The notes beneath the pieces were generated by a model, which searched no databases, was not told the origin of the DNA, and saw only the letters and a program-made list of their open reading frames with translations. The position numbers and the translations under genes are program-made. From assembly GCA_965200525.1 (NCBI GenBank), contig OZ241368.1, positions 5,084,001 to 5,148,000 of the forward strand: DNA of 64,000 nt, given 5' to 3'. This stretch comes from JANNPJ01 sp965200525 (GTDB taxonomy: Bacteria; Actinomycetota; Actinomycetes; Actinomycetales; Kineosporiaceae). Shown here piece after piece: positions 1 through 9,291 of this stretch; the first letter of the stretch is position 1, and each line of letters begins with the position of its first letter.

Positions 1-870
1 GATGCGCTGCCAGCCGGCCGCGACGTCGGCCTGCTCCTCGTGCGGCCAGCCGAGTTCGGCCAGCACGCTCTCCTTCCAGGGCCGCCCGCGCGGGATCACC
101 GGCCAGGCCTCGACCCCGATCCGTTGCGGCCGGACCGCCTGCCAGACGTCGATGTACGGGTGCCCGACCACCCGGACGTGCTCGGCCGCGCCCTTCACCC
201 GAGCCACCGATACCGCTTCGTGCCACTCCTTGCTGCCACCGACCAGGTGGTCGACCAGCACGCCGAGCCGGCGCCCGGGACCGGGACCGAAGTCGGCCAC
301 GGCCGCGGCCAGGTCGTCGACGCCGTGCAGCGGGACGACGACAACTCCCTCGACCCGCAGGTCGTGGCCCCAGACCTTCTCGACCAGCTCGGCGTCGTGC
401 TTGCCCTCGACCAGGATCCGCGAGGCCCGGGCCACCCGGGCCCGGTGACCCAGCACCGCCACCGAACCGCTGGCGCTGCGCAGTTTTCCGGCCCCGGCCA
501 GCTCGGCCTGGCTCGCGCCGCCGGCCCGGGGCGCCACCAGCCGGACGGCCACACCGTCGACCCAGAAGCCGGGCCCGAGCGGGAACGAGCGGGTCTTGCC
601 CCGGCGGTCCTCCAGCACCACCAGGTGGACGCCGCCGCTCTTCTCGGTGCGGACCACCGCGCCGACCCAGCCGGTCTCGACGTCCTCCACCACCAGGCCC
701 GCCTCGGCGGCCTGTTCCGGGGTCGGCGGCCGGCGCCGGGCCGGGGCCGACAAGACGTCCGGCCCGTACCGGTCGCCCGACGGGCCCGCGGTGGGACCGG
801 CCGGCGGGGAGCTGGTGCCGGAGCTGCTGAACCGACCGGAACCGGGCATCCGGGGCAGAGAAAGAGGCAT
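1..870 (-). CDS. DUF3097 family protein (3' end outside the window)
   Basis: Conserved actinobacterial protein of unknown function, usually found beside hrcA. The minus strand is open from ATG 870 to base 1, giving 290 residues before the window edge cuts it. The N-terminus carries the family-typical YGPDVL near residue 36, followed by a conserved segment (EDRRGKTRSFPLGPGFWVDG) and then a TOPRIM-like stretch with ILVEGKHDAELVEKVWG, so nucleic-acid binding is possible but unproven. The start is chosen because a -10 box TACCGT lies exactly 6 nt upstream, which suggests a leaderless mRNA. It is divergent from hrcA. A longer competing open frame over this stretch is only a shadow. The family assignment is from memory of the conserved segments. 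Confidence 0.8.
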   Translation of the reverse strand, partial: MPLSLPRMPGSGRFSSSGTSSPPAGPTAGPSGDRYGPDVLSAPARRRPPTPEQAAEAGLVVEDVETGWVGAVVRTEKSGGVHLVVLEDRRGKTRSFPLGPGFWVDGVAVRLVAPRAGGASQAELAGAGKLRSASGSVAVLGHRARVARASRILVEGKHDAELVEKVWGHDLRVEGVVVVPLHGVDDLAAAVADFGPGPGRRLGVLVDHLVGGSKEWHEAVSVARVKGAAEHVRVVGHPYIDVWQAVRPQRIGVEAWPVIPRGRPWKESVLAELGWPHEEQADVAAGWQRI

Positions 871-876
871 GCCGGG

Positions 877-882
877 ACGGTA
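877..882 (-). promoter_or_regulatory. -10 box of the DUF3097 gene, leaderless type
   Basis: TACCGT on the minus strand, separated by 6 nt from the ATG at 870. The spacing puts the transcription start at or next to the A of the start codon. Confidence 0.5.
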
Positions 883-943
883 ACCAGCTCGCGCCCGCAG
901 GCCCAGCCGACCCGCCGGGCGACGCTTTCGGCCGCGCTGGACG

Positions 944-974
944 TAAGCTGGCACTCCACACAATCGAGTGCCAA
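944..974 (+). promoter_or_regulatory. hrcA promoter -10 overlapping a CIRCE operator
   Basis: CIRCE is the operator bound by HrcA. Here the arms are CTGGCACTC (948-956) and GAGTGCCAA (966-974) with the canonical 9-nt spacer; only the outermost base pair is mismatched. The consensus is TTAGCACTC-N9-GAGTGCTAA. A -10 hexamer TAAGCT at 944-949 touches the left arm, so the operator would cover the transcription start and give direct autorepression of hrcA-dnaJ. Confidence 0.9.
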
Positions 975-1034
975 GCCGGAACGGGTGCCCACCGCCCGGC
1001 CGGACGGCGGCCCGAGACGGCGAGGAGGCGGACG

Positions 1035-2057
1035 ATGATGAGCGAGGACCGCAAGCTCGCCGTGCTGCGGGCCATCGTCGAGGACTACGTCCAGACCCGC
1101 GAGCCGGTCGGTTCCCGGGCCCTGGTCGAGCGGCACTCCCTCGGCGTCTCGCCGGCCACGATCCGCAACGACATGGCCGCCCTGGAGGACGAGGGCTACA
1201 TCGCCCAGCCTCACACCAGCGCCGGCCGGGTGCCGACGGACAAGGGTTACCGGCTGTTCGTCGACCGGCTGAGCGGGGTCAAGCCGCTCTCCCCGGCCGA
1301 GAAGCGGGCCATCCAGTCGCTGCTGGACGGCGCGGTCGACCTGGACGACGTGGTGAACCGGACGGTCCGGCTGCTGGCCCAGATCACCCAGCAGGTCGCC
1401 GTCGTGCAGTACCCGTCGCTGACCCGCTCCACCGTGCGCCACGTGGAGCTGGTGCCGCTCGGGTCCGAGCGGCTGCTGGTCGTGCTGATCACCAACACCG
1501 GCCGGGTGGAGCAGCGGGTGGTGCCGGTCGCTCAGCAGCCGGGCGAGGCCGCGCTCGCCGGCCTGCGCTCGCGGCTCAACCGGGCCACCGCCGGCCGGCG
1601 GCTGACCGAGGTCTCCGACATCGTGGCCGGCCTGCCCGAGGAGTTCGACCTGGCCGACCGGGTGCTGGTCCGCGCCGTCCTGGATGCTCTGGAGGACTCG
1701 CTCGACGTCGAGCGGGAGGAGCGGATCGTGCTGGCCGGGACGGCGAACCTGGCCCGCTCCGGGCCCGACTTCGTGCAGAGCATCGGGCCGGTGCTGGAGG
1801 CCATCGAGGAGCACGTGGTGCTGCTCAAGCTGCTCACCGAGATGGCCGACGGCGCGGGCGGGGTCGGCGTCCTGATCGGCAGCGAGACCGCCCACATCGG
1901 GCTGCAGGAAGCATCGGTGGTGTCGAGCGGTTACGCCTCCCAGGGTGAGGTGGTGGCCCGGCTCGGGGTGCTGGGCCCGACCCGGATGGACTACCCGACG
2001 ACGATGGCGGCGGTCCGGGCCGTGGCCCGTTACGTGTCCCGGATCCTTGCCTCATGA
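1035..2057 (+). CDS. hrcA: Heat-inducible transcription repressor HrcA
   Basis: HrcA represses class I heat-shock genes by binding CIRCE and depends on GroEL for activity. The 340-residue protein has full family length. Residues about 5-80 form the winged helix, with GVSPATIRNDMAALEDEGYI as recognition region, and the rest is the GAF-like ligand/dimer domain ending in the typical TRMDYP segment. The start is the first ATG of an ATGATG pair after a GGCGAGGAGG-like ribosome site. A CIRCE element lies about 60 nt upstream, and dnaJ follows 49 nt downstream in the same direction, the standard actinobacterial arrangement. Confidence 0.97.
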   Translation: MMSEDRKLAVLRAIVEDYVQTREPVGSRALVERHSLGVSPATIRNDMAALEDEGYIAQPHTSAGRVPTDKGYRLFVDRLSGVKPLSPAEKRAIQSLLDGAVDLDDVVNRTVRLLAQITQQVAVVQYPSLTRSTVRHVELVPLGSERLLVVLITNTGRVEQRVVPVAQQPGEAALAGLRSRLNRATAGRRLTEVSDIVAGLPEEFDLADRVLVRAVLDALEDSLDVEREERIVLAGTANLARSGPDFVQSIGPVLEAIEEHVVLLKLLTEMADGAGGVGVLIGSETAHIGLQEASVVSSGYASQGEVVARLGVLGPTRMDYPTTMAAVRAVARYVSRILAS

Positions 2058-2106
2058 GCCCGACGAACTGCCCATCCATACCTGATCTGGAGAGAAAATC
2101 GCCATC

Positions 2107-3222
2107 GTGAGCGACTACTACGAGGTGCTCGGGGTCTCCCGCACGGCCACTCCTGAGGAGATCAAGAAGGCCTACCGGAAGCTGGCCCGCACGCTCCACC
2201 CGGACGTCAACTCGAGCCCGGAGGCCGGCGAGCGGTTCAAGGAGGTCGGGCGTGCCTACGAGGTGCTGTCCAGCCCGGACAAGCGGCAGGCCTACGACAA
2301 CGGGGGCGACCCGAACGGTGCGAGCGGGTTCGGGCCCGGCTTCGGGTTCACCGACATCTTCGAGACCTTCTTCGGGGCCAACGCCGGGGCCCGCGGGGGT
2401 CCGCTGCCGCGCCAGCGCCGGGGCCAGGACGCCCTGATCCGGATCGACATCGATCTGGCCGAGGCCGCCTTCGGCGGCCAGCGCGAACTGCAGCTCGATA
2501 CCGCCGTGGTCTGCCCGGTCTGCGCCGGCAACTGCTGCCAGCCGGGCACCTCGCCCCAGGTCTGCGAGGTGTGCCGGGGCCGGGGCCAGGTGCAGCGGGT
2601 GGCCCGCTCGTTCCTCGGCCAGGTGATGACCACCCAGGCCTGCGTGGCCTGCCAGGGGTTCGGCAGCGTGATCCCCAGCCCGTGCCTGGAGTGCTCGGGC
2701 GAGGGCCGGGTGCGCTCGCGCCGAACCCTGACCATCAAGATCCCGGCCGGGGTTGAGACCGGTACCCGGATCCAGCTCACCGGGCAGGCCGAGATCGGCC
2801 CGGGCGGCGGTCCGGCCGGCGACCTCTACGTCGAGATCGCCGAGCGCCCGCACGCCGTCTTCACCCGGCGTGAGGACGACGTGCACTGCACGGTCGAGGT
2901 GCCGATGACTGCGGCCGCGCTGGGCACCACGATCCAGCTGGAGACCCTGGACGGGTCCGAGGACTTCGAGGTCCGCTCCGGGTCGCAGTCCGGTGAGGCC
3001 AGCACCATGCGGGGCCTGGGCATCACGCACCTGCGTGGCGGCGGGCGGGGCGACCTGATCGTGCACCTGTCGGTGATCACGCCGACCAAGCTCGACGAGG
3101 CCCAGGAGGAGCTGCTGCGCCAGTTCGCCCTGCTGCGGGGCGAGGAGCGACCGGCCGGCCGGATGGCGCCGGCTCACACCAGCGTCTTCTCCAAGCTGCG
3201 CGACCGGTTCGCCGGGCGCTGA
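2107..3222 (+). CDS. dnaJ: Chaperone protein DnaJ (DnaJ2-type)
   Basis: Hsp40 co-chaperone that delivers substrates to DnaK and stimulates its ATPase. The J-domain occupies residues 1-65 with HPD at 31-33, followed by a short G/F-rich segment, a zinc-binding domain near residues 135-210, and the two C-terminal beta domains. Three zinc motifs are canonical CxxCxGxG (CEVCRGRG, CVACQGFG, CLECSGEG). The first reads CPVCAGNC, so its last Gly is replaced. It starts with GTG after GGAGAG. The hrcA-dnaJ pairing marks it as the HrcA-controlled second DnaJ of actinobacteria. Confidence 0.96.
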   Translation: MSDYYEVLGVSRTATPEEIKKAYRKLARTLHPDVNSSPEAGERFKEVGRAYEVLSSPDKRQAYDNGGDPNGASGFGPGFGFTDIFETFFGANAGARGGPLPRQRRGQDALIRIDIDLAEAAFGGQRELQLDTAVVCPVCAGNCCQPGTSPQVCEVCRGRGQVQRVARSFLGQVMTTQACVACQGFGSVIPSPCLECSGEGRVRSRRTLTIKIPAGVETGTRIQLTGQAEIGPGGGPAGDLYVEIAERPHAVFTRREDDVHCTVEVPMTAAALGTTIQLETLDGSEDFEVRSGSQSGEASTMRGLGITHLRGGGRGDLIVHLSVITPTKLDEAQEELLRQFALLRGEERPAGRMAPAHTSVFSKLRDRFAGR

Positions 3223-3250
3223 GCTCGATGATCTGCGCGGGGCCGGCGGC

Positions 3251-3997
3251 GTGACGCTGCCGCTCTTCCTGGTCGAGCCGGGCCGGCTCACCGGCCTGGC
3301 CGCCGGAGCCGGGTTCACCCTGGACGGCGACGAGGGCCGGCACGCGGCCGCGGTCCGGCGGATCCGAGCCGGCGAGCGGATCGACCTGGCCGATGGCGAG
3401 GGAACGGTGGCGCACTGCCAGGTCACCGGCGCGGGACGGGACCGGCTGGAACTGCGGGTGGACTCGGTGGTGCCGGTTGCGGCGCCCGCTGTGCGCCTGG
3501 CCCTGGCCCAGGCCCTGGCCAAGGGCGGCCGGGACGAGCAGGCGGTCGAGACCGCGACCGAGGTCGGCGTCGACCTGGTGCTGCCCTGGCAGGCCGGGCG
3601 CAGCGTGGTCCGCTGGCAGGGCGAGCGCGGGCAGCGGGCCCTGGGCCGGTGGCAGGCGATCGCCCGGGAGGCGGCCAAGCAGTCGCGTCGTCCCCGCACG
3701 CCGCTGGTCGAGCCGGTCCGTTCAACCCGCGAGCTGGCCCAGCGGGCCGGCCAGGCGACGCTGGCCCTTGTCCTGCACGAGGCCGCAGAGCGCCCGATGC
3801 TGGATGTCGCGCTGCCGACGACCGGTGAGGTGCTGGTGATCGTCGGCCCGGAGGGCGGCATCGCGGACGACGAGGTGGCCCTGCTGACCGGGCAGGGAGC
3901 GATCGCCGTGCGGCTGGGGCCGGAGGTGCTGCGGGCCTCGACCGCCGGTCCGGTGGCCCTGGCCTGGCTGGCCGCCGGTACCGGCCGCTGGTCCTGA
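3251..3997 (+). CDS. rsmE: 16S rRNA (uracil1498-N3)-methyltransferase RsmE
   Basis: SPOUT-class enzyme that uses S-adenosylmethionine to methylate N3 of U1498 in 16S rRNA. The 248-residue length is normal. An N-terminal PUA-like RNA-binding half is followed by the SPOUT fold with VGPEGGI near residue 200 and LGPEVLRASTA near 225, the trefoil-knot SAM-binding loops. It starts with GTG 28 nt after the dnaJ stop, as in many actinobacteria, and is probably co-transcribed. Confidence 0.95.
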   Translation: MTLPLFLVEPGRLTGLAAGAGFTLDGDEGRHAAAVRRIRAGERIDLADGEGTVAHCQVTGAGRDRLELRVDSVVPVAAPAVRLALAQALAKGGRDEQAVETATEVGVDLVLPWQAGRSVVRWQGERGQRALGRWQAIAREAAKQSRRPRTPLVEPVRSTRELAQRAGQATLALVLHEAAERPMLDVALPTTGEVLVIVGPEGGIADDEVALLTGQGAIAVRLGPEVLRASTAGPVALAWLAAGTGRWS

Positions 3998-4011
3998 GCC
4001 ACGGCTCGGCC

Positions 4012-4042
4012 TTGACCTGAAGTTCGGTTCACCTCCTACGGT
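4012..4042 (+). promoter_or_regulatory. Candidate MerR-type promoter of the quinone oxidoreductase gene
   Basis: TTGACC (4012-4017) and TACGGT (4037-4042) are separated by 19 nt, the over-long spacer typical of MerR-family activators. The spacer contains the dyad TGAA-N6-TTCA. This is inferred from pattern only; no merR gene is in the window. Confidence 0.45.
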
Positions 4043-4087
4043 CGATCGCAGCCGCCTGCCGATCCCGTGATCCCTGGAGCTGAGCCC

Positions 4088-5074
4088 ATGCACGCCGTCG
4101 TCCTGCACGAGTTCGGTCCGGCCGCGAACCTGCGGTACGAGCAGGTTTCGGACCCGCAGCCGGGGCCCGGACAGGTCCGGATCGCCGTCCGGGCGGCGGG
4201 GGTGCACGTGCTCGACACCACGATCCGGCGCGGTCTTCCCGGCCCGTTCCCGGCGCCGGCGTTGCCGATCATCAGCGGTCGTGAGGTTGCCGGCGTCGTC
4301 GACGCCCTCGGCCCGCAGGTGGATCCGTCCTGGTCGGGCCGGCGGGTGGTGGCCCACCTCGGCCCGGCCGGGGCCGGGTACGCCGAACTCGCGGTGGTGG
4401 CCGTCTCGGCCCTGCACGCTCTCGACAAGGTGACGGACGACGCCGATGCCGTGGCGATGATCGGCTCCGGACGGACGGCTGTCGCGATCCTGGAGACGGC
4501 CCGGCTGAGCGCGGACGACGTCGTCGTGATCACCTCGGCCGCCGGTGGCCTCGGGGTGCTCCTGGTGCAGGCGGCGGTGGCCGCGGGGGCCGTGGTCGTC
4601 GGCCTGGCCGGCGGGCCGGACAAGATCGAGCGGGTCCGGCAGTACGGGATCACGGCGGTGGACTACGACCAGGGCGACTGGCCGGACGCGGTGCGGGCCG
4701 AACTCGGCGACCGCGCGGTGACGGCCGTGCTGGACGGCGTGGGTGGCGTCCGAGGTCGGGGCGCGCTGGAGCTGCTTGCTCCCGGCGGGCGGATCCTGTT
4801 CTATGGCTGGTCGTCGGGAGAGCCGACTGCGCTCTCGGTTTCCGACCTGGTCGGGCGGGGCATCACCGCGGCCGCCGCGGTGGGGGTGCGCCTGACCCAG
4901 CGGCCGGGCGGCCTGCGTGCCTTCGAGGACCAGGCCCTGGACCGGCTGGCCACCGGTCGATGGACGCCACTGCTGACCCGGTTTCCGCTCGCTCAGGCAT
5001 CCGATGCCCACTGCGCCCTGGAGAACCGCCGGACCGTCGGCAAGATCGTGCTTGTCCCTGAGGTGACCCACTGA
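4088..5074 (+). CDS. Zinc-type alcohol dehydrogenase/quinone oxidoreductase-like protein (MDR superfamily)
   Basis: Medium-chain NAD(P)H-dependent oxidoreductase of 328 residues, closest in pattern to NADPH:quinone oxidoreductases. The GroES-like N-terminal half begins MHAVVLHEFG. The Rossmann half has the nucleotide loop SAAGGLGVLLVQAA, and no structural zinc cysteine cluster is visible. ATG 4088 is preferred because GGAG lies 8 nt upstream; GTG 4067 is an in-frame alternative adding seven residues. The substrate cannot be told. The upstream promoter resembles a MerR-activated one, which would fit an oxidative or electrophile stress role (inference). Confidence 0.85.
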   Translation: MHAVVLHEFGPAANLRYEQVSDPQPGPGQVRIAVRAAGVHVLDTTIRRGLPGPFPAPALPIISGREVAGVVDALGPQVDPSWSGRRVVAHLGPAGAGYAELAVVAVSALHALDKVTDDADAVAMIGSGRTAVAILETARLSADDVVVITSAAGGLGVLLVQAAVAAGAVVVGLAGGPDKIERVRQYGITAVDYDQGDWPDAVRAELGDRAVTAVLDGVGGVRGRGALELLAPGGRILFYGWSSGEPTALSVSDLVGRGITAAAAVGVRLTQRPGGLRAFEDQALDRLATGRWTPLLTRFPLAQASDAHCALENRRTVGKIVLVPEVTH

Positions 5075-5241
5075 CCGATCGACGGGCAGGTCCAAGCGCA
5101 GATCACTGCCGTGATCCACTCGTCGGTCGTCGGATCGGGATCGACGGATGCAGCGTCGGTGTGCTCACTTCCACCTGGAGTGGTCATAGCGGGCATCTTG
5201 GCGAGGGGGTCCGGCAGGTTCGGGGCTCGGCGACGACGCCG

Positions 5242-5247
5242 TAAGCT
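5242..5247 (+). promoter_or_regulatory. -10 box of the HIT gene, leaderless type
   Basis: TAAGCT followed by exactly 6 nt and then the ATG at 5254. No Shine-Dalgarno sequence is present in the gap. Confidence 0.5.
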
Positions 5248-5253
5248 CCGCAG

Positions 5254-5598
5254 ATGATCGATCCTGAGTGCATCTTCTGCCGGATCGTCGCGGGCGAGAT
5301 CCCGGCCGACGTGGTGACCCGCACCGAACGGGTGTTTGCGTTCCGTGATCTGAACGCCCAGGCCCCGACCCATGTCCTGGTCATCCCGGTTGATCACCAT
5401 GCGAACGTCGTCGACCTGGCCGCGGCCGACCCGCAGGCCCTGGCCGAGCTGGTCGCGGTCGGTGCACAGGTGGCGATCGACGAGGCCGGCGGTCCGTTCC
5501 GGCTGGTCTTCAACACCGGCGCCGAGGTCGGCCAGTCGGTCTTCCACGCCCACGGGCACGTCCTGGCCGGCCGGTCGTTCGCCTGGCCGCCGGGCTGA
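5254..5598 (+). CDS. HIT family (histidine triad) nucleotide-binding protein
   Basis: Small Hint-like hydrolase/transferase of 114 residues that acts on nucleoside phosphoramidates or AMP-linked substrates. The N-terminus CIFCRIVAGEIPAD is typical of Hint proteins, with its two cysteines in a CxxC pair. The histidine triad is at H98, H100 and H102 (FHAHGHVLAG). Position between rsmE and phoH is conserved in actinobacteria. ATG is chosen from the -10 spacing, which implies a leaderless transcript. Confidence 0.95.
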   Translation: MIDPECIFCRIVAGEIPADVVTRTERVFAFRDLNAQAPTHVLVIPVDHHANVVDLAAADPQALAELVAVGAQVAIDEAGGPFRLVFNTGAEVGQSVFHAHGHVLAGRSFAWPPG

Positions 5599-5728
5599 TC
5601 CGGCGGTCCGAACCCAAAAGGGCGGGAAATCCAGCGGCGTGTCGCGGTCGCGGACGGTTAGCATGAGATGTCGAGGACGGTGAAACGCCGTTGATCAGAG
5701 CCCCGGAAGGCGGTCGCACCCACCCCTC

Positions 5729-6901
<1,173 letters not shown>

Positions 6902-7025
6902 TCGACCCCCGGTAGTCGGCTCTCGCCTCAGCCAGCCGCGATCCGACCCGCGTGTTGGGTCGGATCGCGGCTCGCGCGGCGCACCGGCGTACGCAGCGGT
7001 GCTCCCGATCAGGGAGAATGGCCTC

Positions 7026-7487
7026 GTGAGTATCGAGGTCAACAACGAGAGCGGGGTTTCCGTCGACGAGGCGGAGATCGCGTCCCTGGCCCGCAGCGTG
7101 CTCGACGCGATGCGGGTGCACCAGCAGGCCGAGCTGTCCGTCGTCCTGGTCGACGAGGGCGCGATGGAGCAGCTGCACGTCCAGTGGATGGACGAGCCCG
7201 GCCCGACCGATGTGCTCTCCTTCCCGATGGACGAGCTGCGCCCGGGCAAGGAGGACGAGGAGCCCGAGCCCGGCCTGCTCGGCGACGTCGTGCTCTGCCC
7301 CCAGGTGGCCAAGGAGCAGGCCCGCGCGGCCGGCCACTCCTTCGAGGAGGAGCTCCTCCTGCTGACCACGCACGGCATCCTGCACCTGCTCGGCTTCGAC
7401 CACGCCGAGCCGGAGGAGGAGAAGGAGATGTTCGCCCTGCAGCGCAAGCTGCTGCTCACCTTCCTCTCGACCCGGGGCAAGGCATGA
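7026..7487 (+). CDS. ybeY: Endoribonuclease YbeY
   Basis: Zinc-dependent single-strand RNase for 16S rRNA 3' maturation and ribosome quality control. The product has 153 residues with the catalytic motif HGILHLLGFDH (H3xH5xH) near residues 116-126. GTG 7026 is chosen because the encoded MSIEVNNESG is the usual N-terminus. The upstream reading frame is open but not conserved-looking. The upstream bases AGGGAGAAT could serve as a ribosome site or as a -10 (GAGAAT, 6 nt from GTG). Confidence 0.95.
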   Translation: MSIEVNNESGVSVDEAEIASLARSVLDAMRVHQQAELSVVLVDEGAMEQLHVQWMDEPGPTDVLSFPMDELRPGKEDEEPEPGLLGDVVLCPQVAKEQARAAGHSFEEELLLLTTHGILHLLGFDHAEPEEEKEMFALQRKLLLTFLSTRGKA

Positions 7488-7494
7488 GCGCGCA

Positions 7495-8880
7495 GTGGTG
7501 AGCCTGGCCTTCGCGGCCGTCCTGCTGACCGTGATCGCCGGCCTGGCCGCCGCCTCCGAGGCGGCGCTGTCGCGGATCGGACGTTCCCGGGCGGCCGACC
7601 TGCAGACCCAGGGCCGCCGCGGCGCACCGGCCCTGGTCAAGGTGGCCGGTGACCCTGCTCCGGTGCTCAGCGTGGCCACCCTGCTGCGGGTCACGGCTGA
7701 GGTCGGGGCGGTCGTGGCCGTCGCCTTCGCCACGATCCACGCCCTGGGCACCGGCTGGGCGGCCGGGCTGCTGGCCATCCTGATCATGGCGGCGGTGTCG
7801 TTCGTGGTCGTCGGGGTCGGCCCCCGCACCCTCGGGCGGCAGTACGCCGAGCAAGTCGCCCTGGCGGTGGCGCCCGGCCTGGTCGCCCTGACCCGGGTGC
7901 TGGCCCCGCTGACCCGGCTGCTGGTGCTGATCGGCAACATGTTCACCCCCGGCCGGGGGCTGCGCGACGGGCCGTTCGCCTCGGAGGCCGAACTGCGCCA
8001 GTTCGTCGACATCGCCCAGGAGAGCCAGCTGATCGAGCTGGGCGAGCAGAAGATGATCCACTCGGTGATCGACCTCGGCGACACCCTGACCCGCGAGGTG
8101 ATGGTGCCGCGCACCGACGTCGTCTCGGTGGAGCGCGAGCGCAGCCTGCACGACGCGATGTCGCTGTTCCTGCGCTCGGGCTTCTCCCGGGTGCCGGTGG
8201 TCGGCGCCGGACTCGACGACCCGGTCGGCATCCTCTACCTGAAGGACGTCGCCCGCCGGATGCACGAGCAGCCGGACGCCGGGGGCTTGCAGCGGGTCGA
8301 GACGATCATGCGCCGGCCGGTCTTCGTGCCGGACAGCAAGCCCGTCGACGCCCTGCTGCGGGAGATGCAGCAGGCCGGCCACGCCGCCGTCGTCGTCGAC
8401 GAGTACGGCGGCACGGCCGGGCTGGTCACCATCGAGGACATCCTGGAGGAGATCGTCGGCGAGATCGCCGACGAGTACGACCGGGACGAGCCCGAGGTCG
8501 AGGAGTTGGCGGACGGCGTGAAGCGGGTCAGTTCTCGCCTGCACCTGGACGAGCTGGGCGAGCTGTTCGGGATCGAGATCGAGGACGATGAGGTCGACAC
8601 CGTCGGCGGCCTGCTCTCCAAGGGCCTCGGCCGGGTGCCGATCGCCGGCTCGCAGACCGCCGTCCAGGGCCTGATCCTGACCGCCGAGCAGTTCGAGGGA
8701 CGCCGTCACAGCCTGGCCAAGGTGCTGATCCGGCGCGACCCCGACTTCGGCCACGAACGCACCGATCGCCCTGATCGCCATGAACGAAGCGAGCGCAGTG
8801 AACGAACCGAGCGCAGTGGACGAACCGAGCAATCTGACCGCGCTAACCCCGACCAGCGCGAAAACCGGAATGGTGCCTGA
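7495..8880 (+). CDS. Membrane protein with DUF21, CBS pair and CorC/HlyC domains
   Basis: Member of the CorC/HlyC (CNNM-like) family associated with magnesium or cobalt efflux. Residues 1-140 contain several hydrophobic segments of the DUF21 membrane domain, 200-330 a CBS pair (REVMVPRTDVVSVE and VVVDEYGGTAGLVTIEDILE), and 340-420 the transporter-associated domain. It starts with GTG 7 nt after ybeY and its stop overlaps the next ATG by one base, so translation is coupled. The last 40 residues are an unusual charged Arg/Glu/Ser repeat. Confidence 0.92.
   Translation: MVSLAFAAVLLTVIAGLAAASEAALSRIGRSRAADLQTQGRRGAPALVKVAGDPAPVLSVATLLRVTAEVGAVVAVAFATIHALGTGWAAGLLAILIMAAVSFVVVGVGPRTLGRQYAEQVALAVAPGLVALTRVLAPLTRLLVLIGNMFTPGRGLRDGPFASEAELRQFVDIAQESQLIELGEQKMIHSVIDLGDTLTREVMVPRTDVVSVERERSLHDAMSLFLRSGFSRVPVVGAGLDDPVGILYLKDVARRMHEQPDAGGLQRVETIMRRPVFVPDSKPVDALLREMQQAGHAAVVVDEYGGTAGLVTIEDILEEIVGEIADEYDRDEPEVEELADGVKRVSSRLHLDELGELFGIEIEDDEVDTVGGLLSKGLGRVPIAGSQTAVQGLILTAEQFEGRRHSLAKVLIRRDPDFGHERTDRPDRHERSERSERTERSGRTEQSDRANPDQRENRNGA
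8772..8830 (+). repeat. Low-complexity repeat encoding an Arg/Glu/Ser/Thr tail
   Basis: Repeated units around GAACGAACCGAGCGCAGTG and GAACGAAGCGAGCGCAGTG lie inside the 3' end of the DUF21/CBS gene and encode ERSERSERTERS-type sequence. The unit resembles GAGCGAAGCGAGC-type interspersed repeats common in high-GC genomes. Confidence 0.55.
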
Positions 8881-9290
8881 TGTTTGATGGAAAAGTCTTC
8901 CGCCTCACCCTGCGGGGGATCGTCCTCGTGGGCGCCGTGGCCCTGGCCACCAAGGGCGGCGCTAACCTGCTCTGGCTGCTCCTGGTGCCGGCCCTGGCCT
9001 GGGACAGCTACCGGGTGATCCGGCCCGCACCGCCGGCCACCGCGGCCGGCCGGTTCACCGAGGCCGGCGAGTACCGGGTGGTGCTCCAGGTGCCCGGGAA
9101 CCGGGTGGTGGCGGTGATCCGGGAGCTGCGCCGCACCACCGGCAAGGACCTGGTGGCGGCCAAGCAGATCGTGGACGACGCCCCGGCGATCGTGGCCGAG
9201 GGACTGAGTGAGCAGAGCGCAGAACTGGTCGCCGACCGGTTGCGTGCGGCCGGGGCCCGGGCCGTGGCCGCACCGATCGGAGAGATGTGA
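8880..9290 (+). CDS. Membrane-anchored protein with ribosomal L7/L12 C-terminal-like domain
   Basis: A 136-residue protein. Residues about 10-45 are hydrophobic and look like one or two membrane segments. Residues about 65-136 (YRVVLQVPGNRVVAVIRELR, TGKDLVAAKQIVDDAP, then LVADRLRAAGARA) follow the pattern of the L7/L12 C-terminal domain, which contacts elongation factors. The L12 stalk-binding N-terminus is absent. The gene lies in the ybeY-to-era string with one-base overlap upstream and era one base downstream. Function is unknown; a membrane-tethered docking module is inference. Confidence 0.75.
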   Translation: MFDGKVFRLTLRGIVLVGAVALATKGGANLLWLLLVPALAWDSYRVIRPAPPATAAGRFTEAGEYRVVLQVPGNRVVAVIRELRRTTGKDLVAAKQIVDDAPAIVAEGLSEQSAELVADRLRAAGARAVAAPIGEM

Positions 9291-9291
9291 G

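Noticed and set aside
195..1895. Long minus-strand frame of 566 codons spanning hrcA and the DUF3097 gene
   Set aside because: It is antisense to hrcA and out of frame with DUF3097. Composition is Arg/Pro/Trp shadow sequence with no domain.
1834..4032. 732-codon minus-strand frame opposite dnaJ-rsmE
   Set aside because: Antisense shadow of high-GC coding DNA; dnaJ and rsmE are unambiguous on the plus strand.
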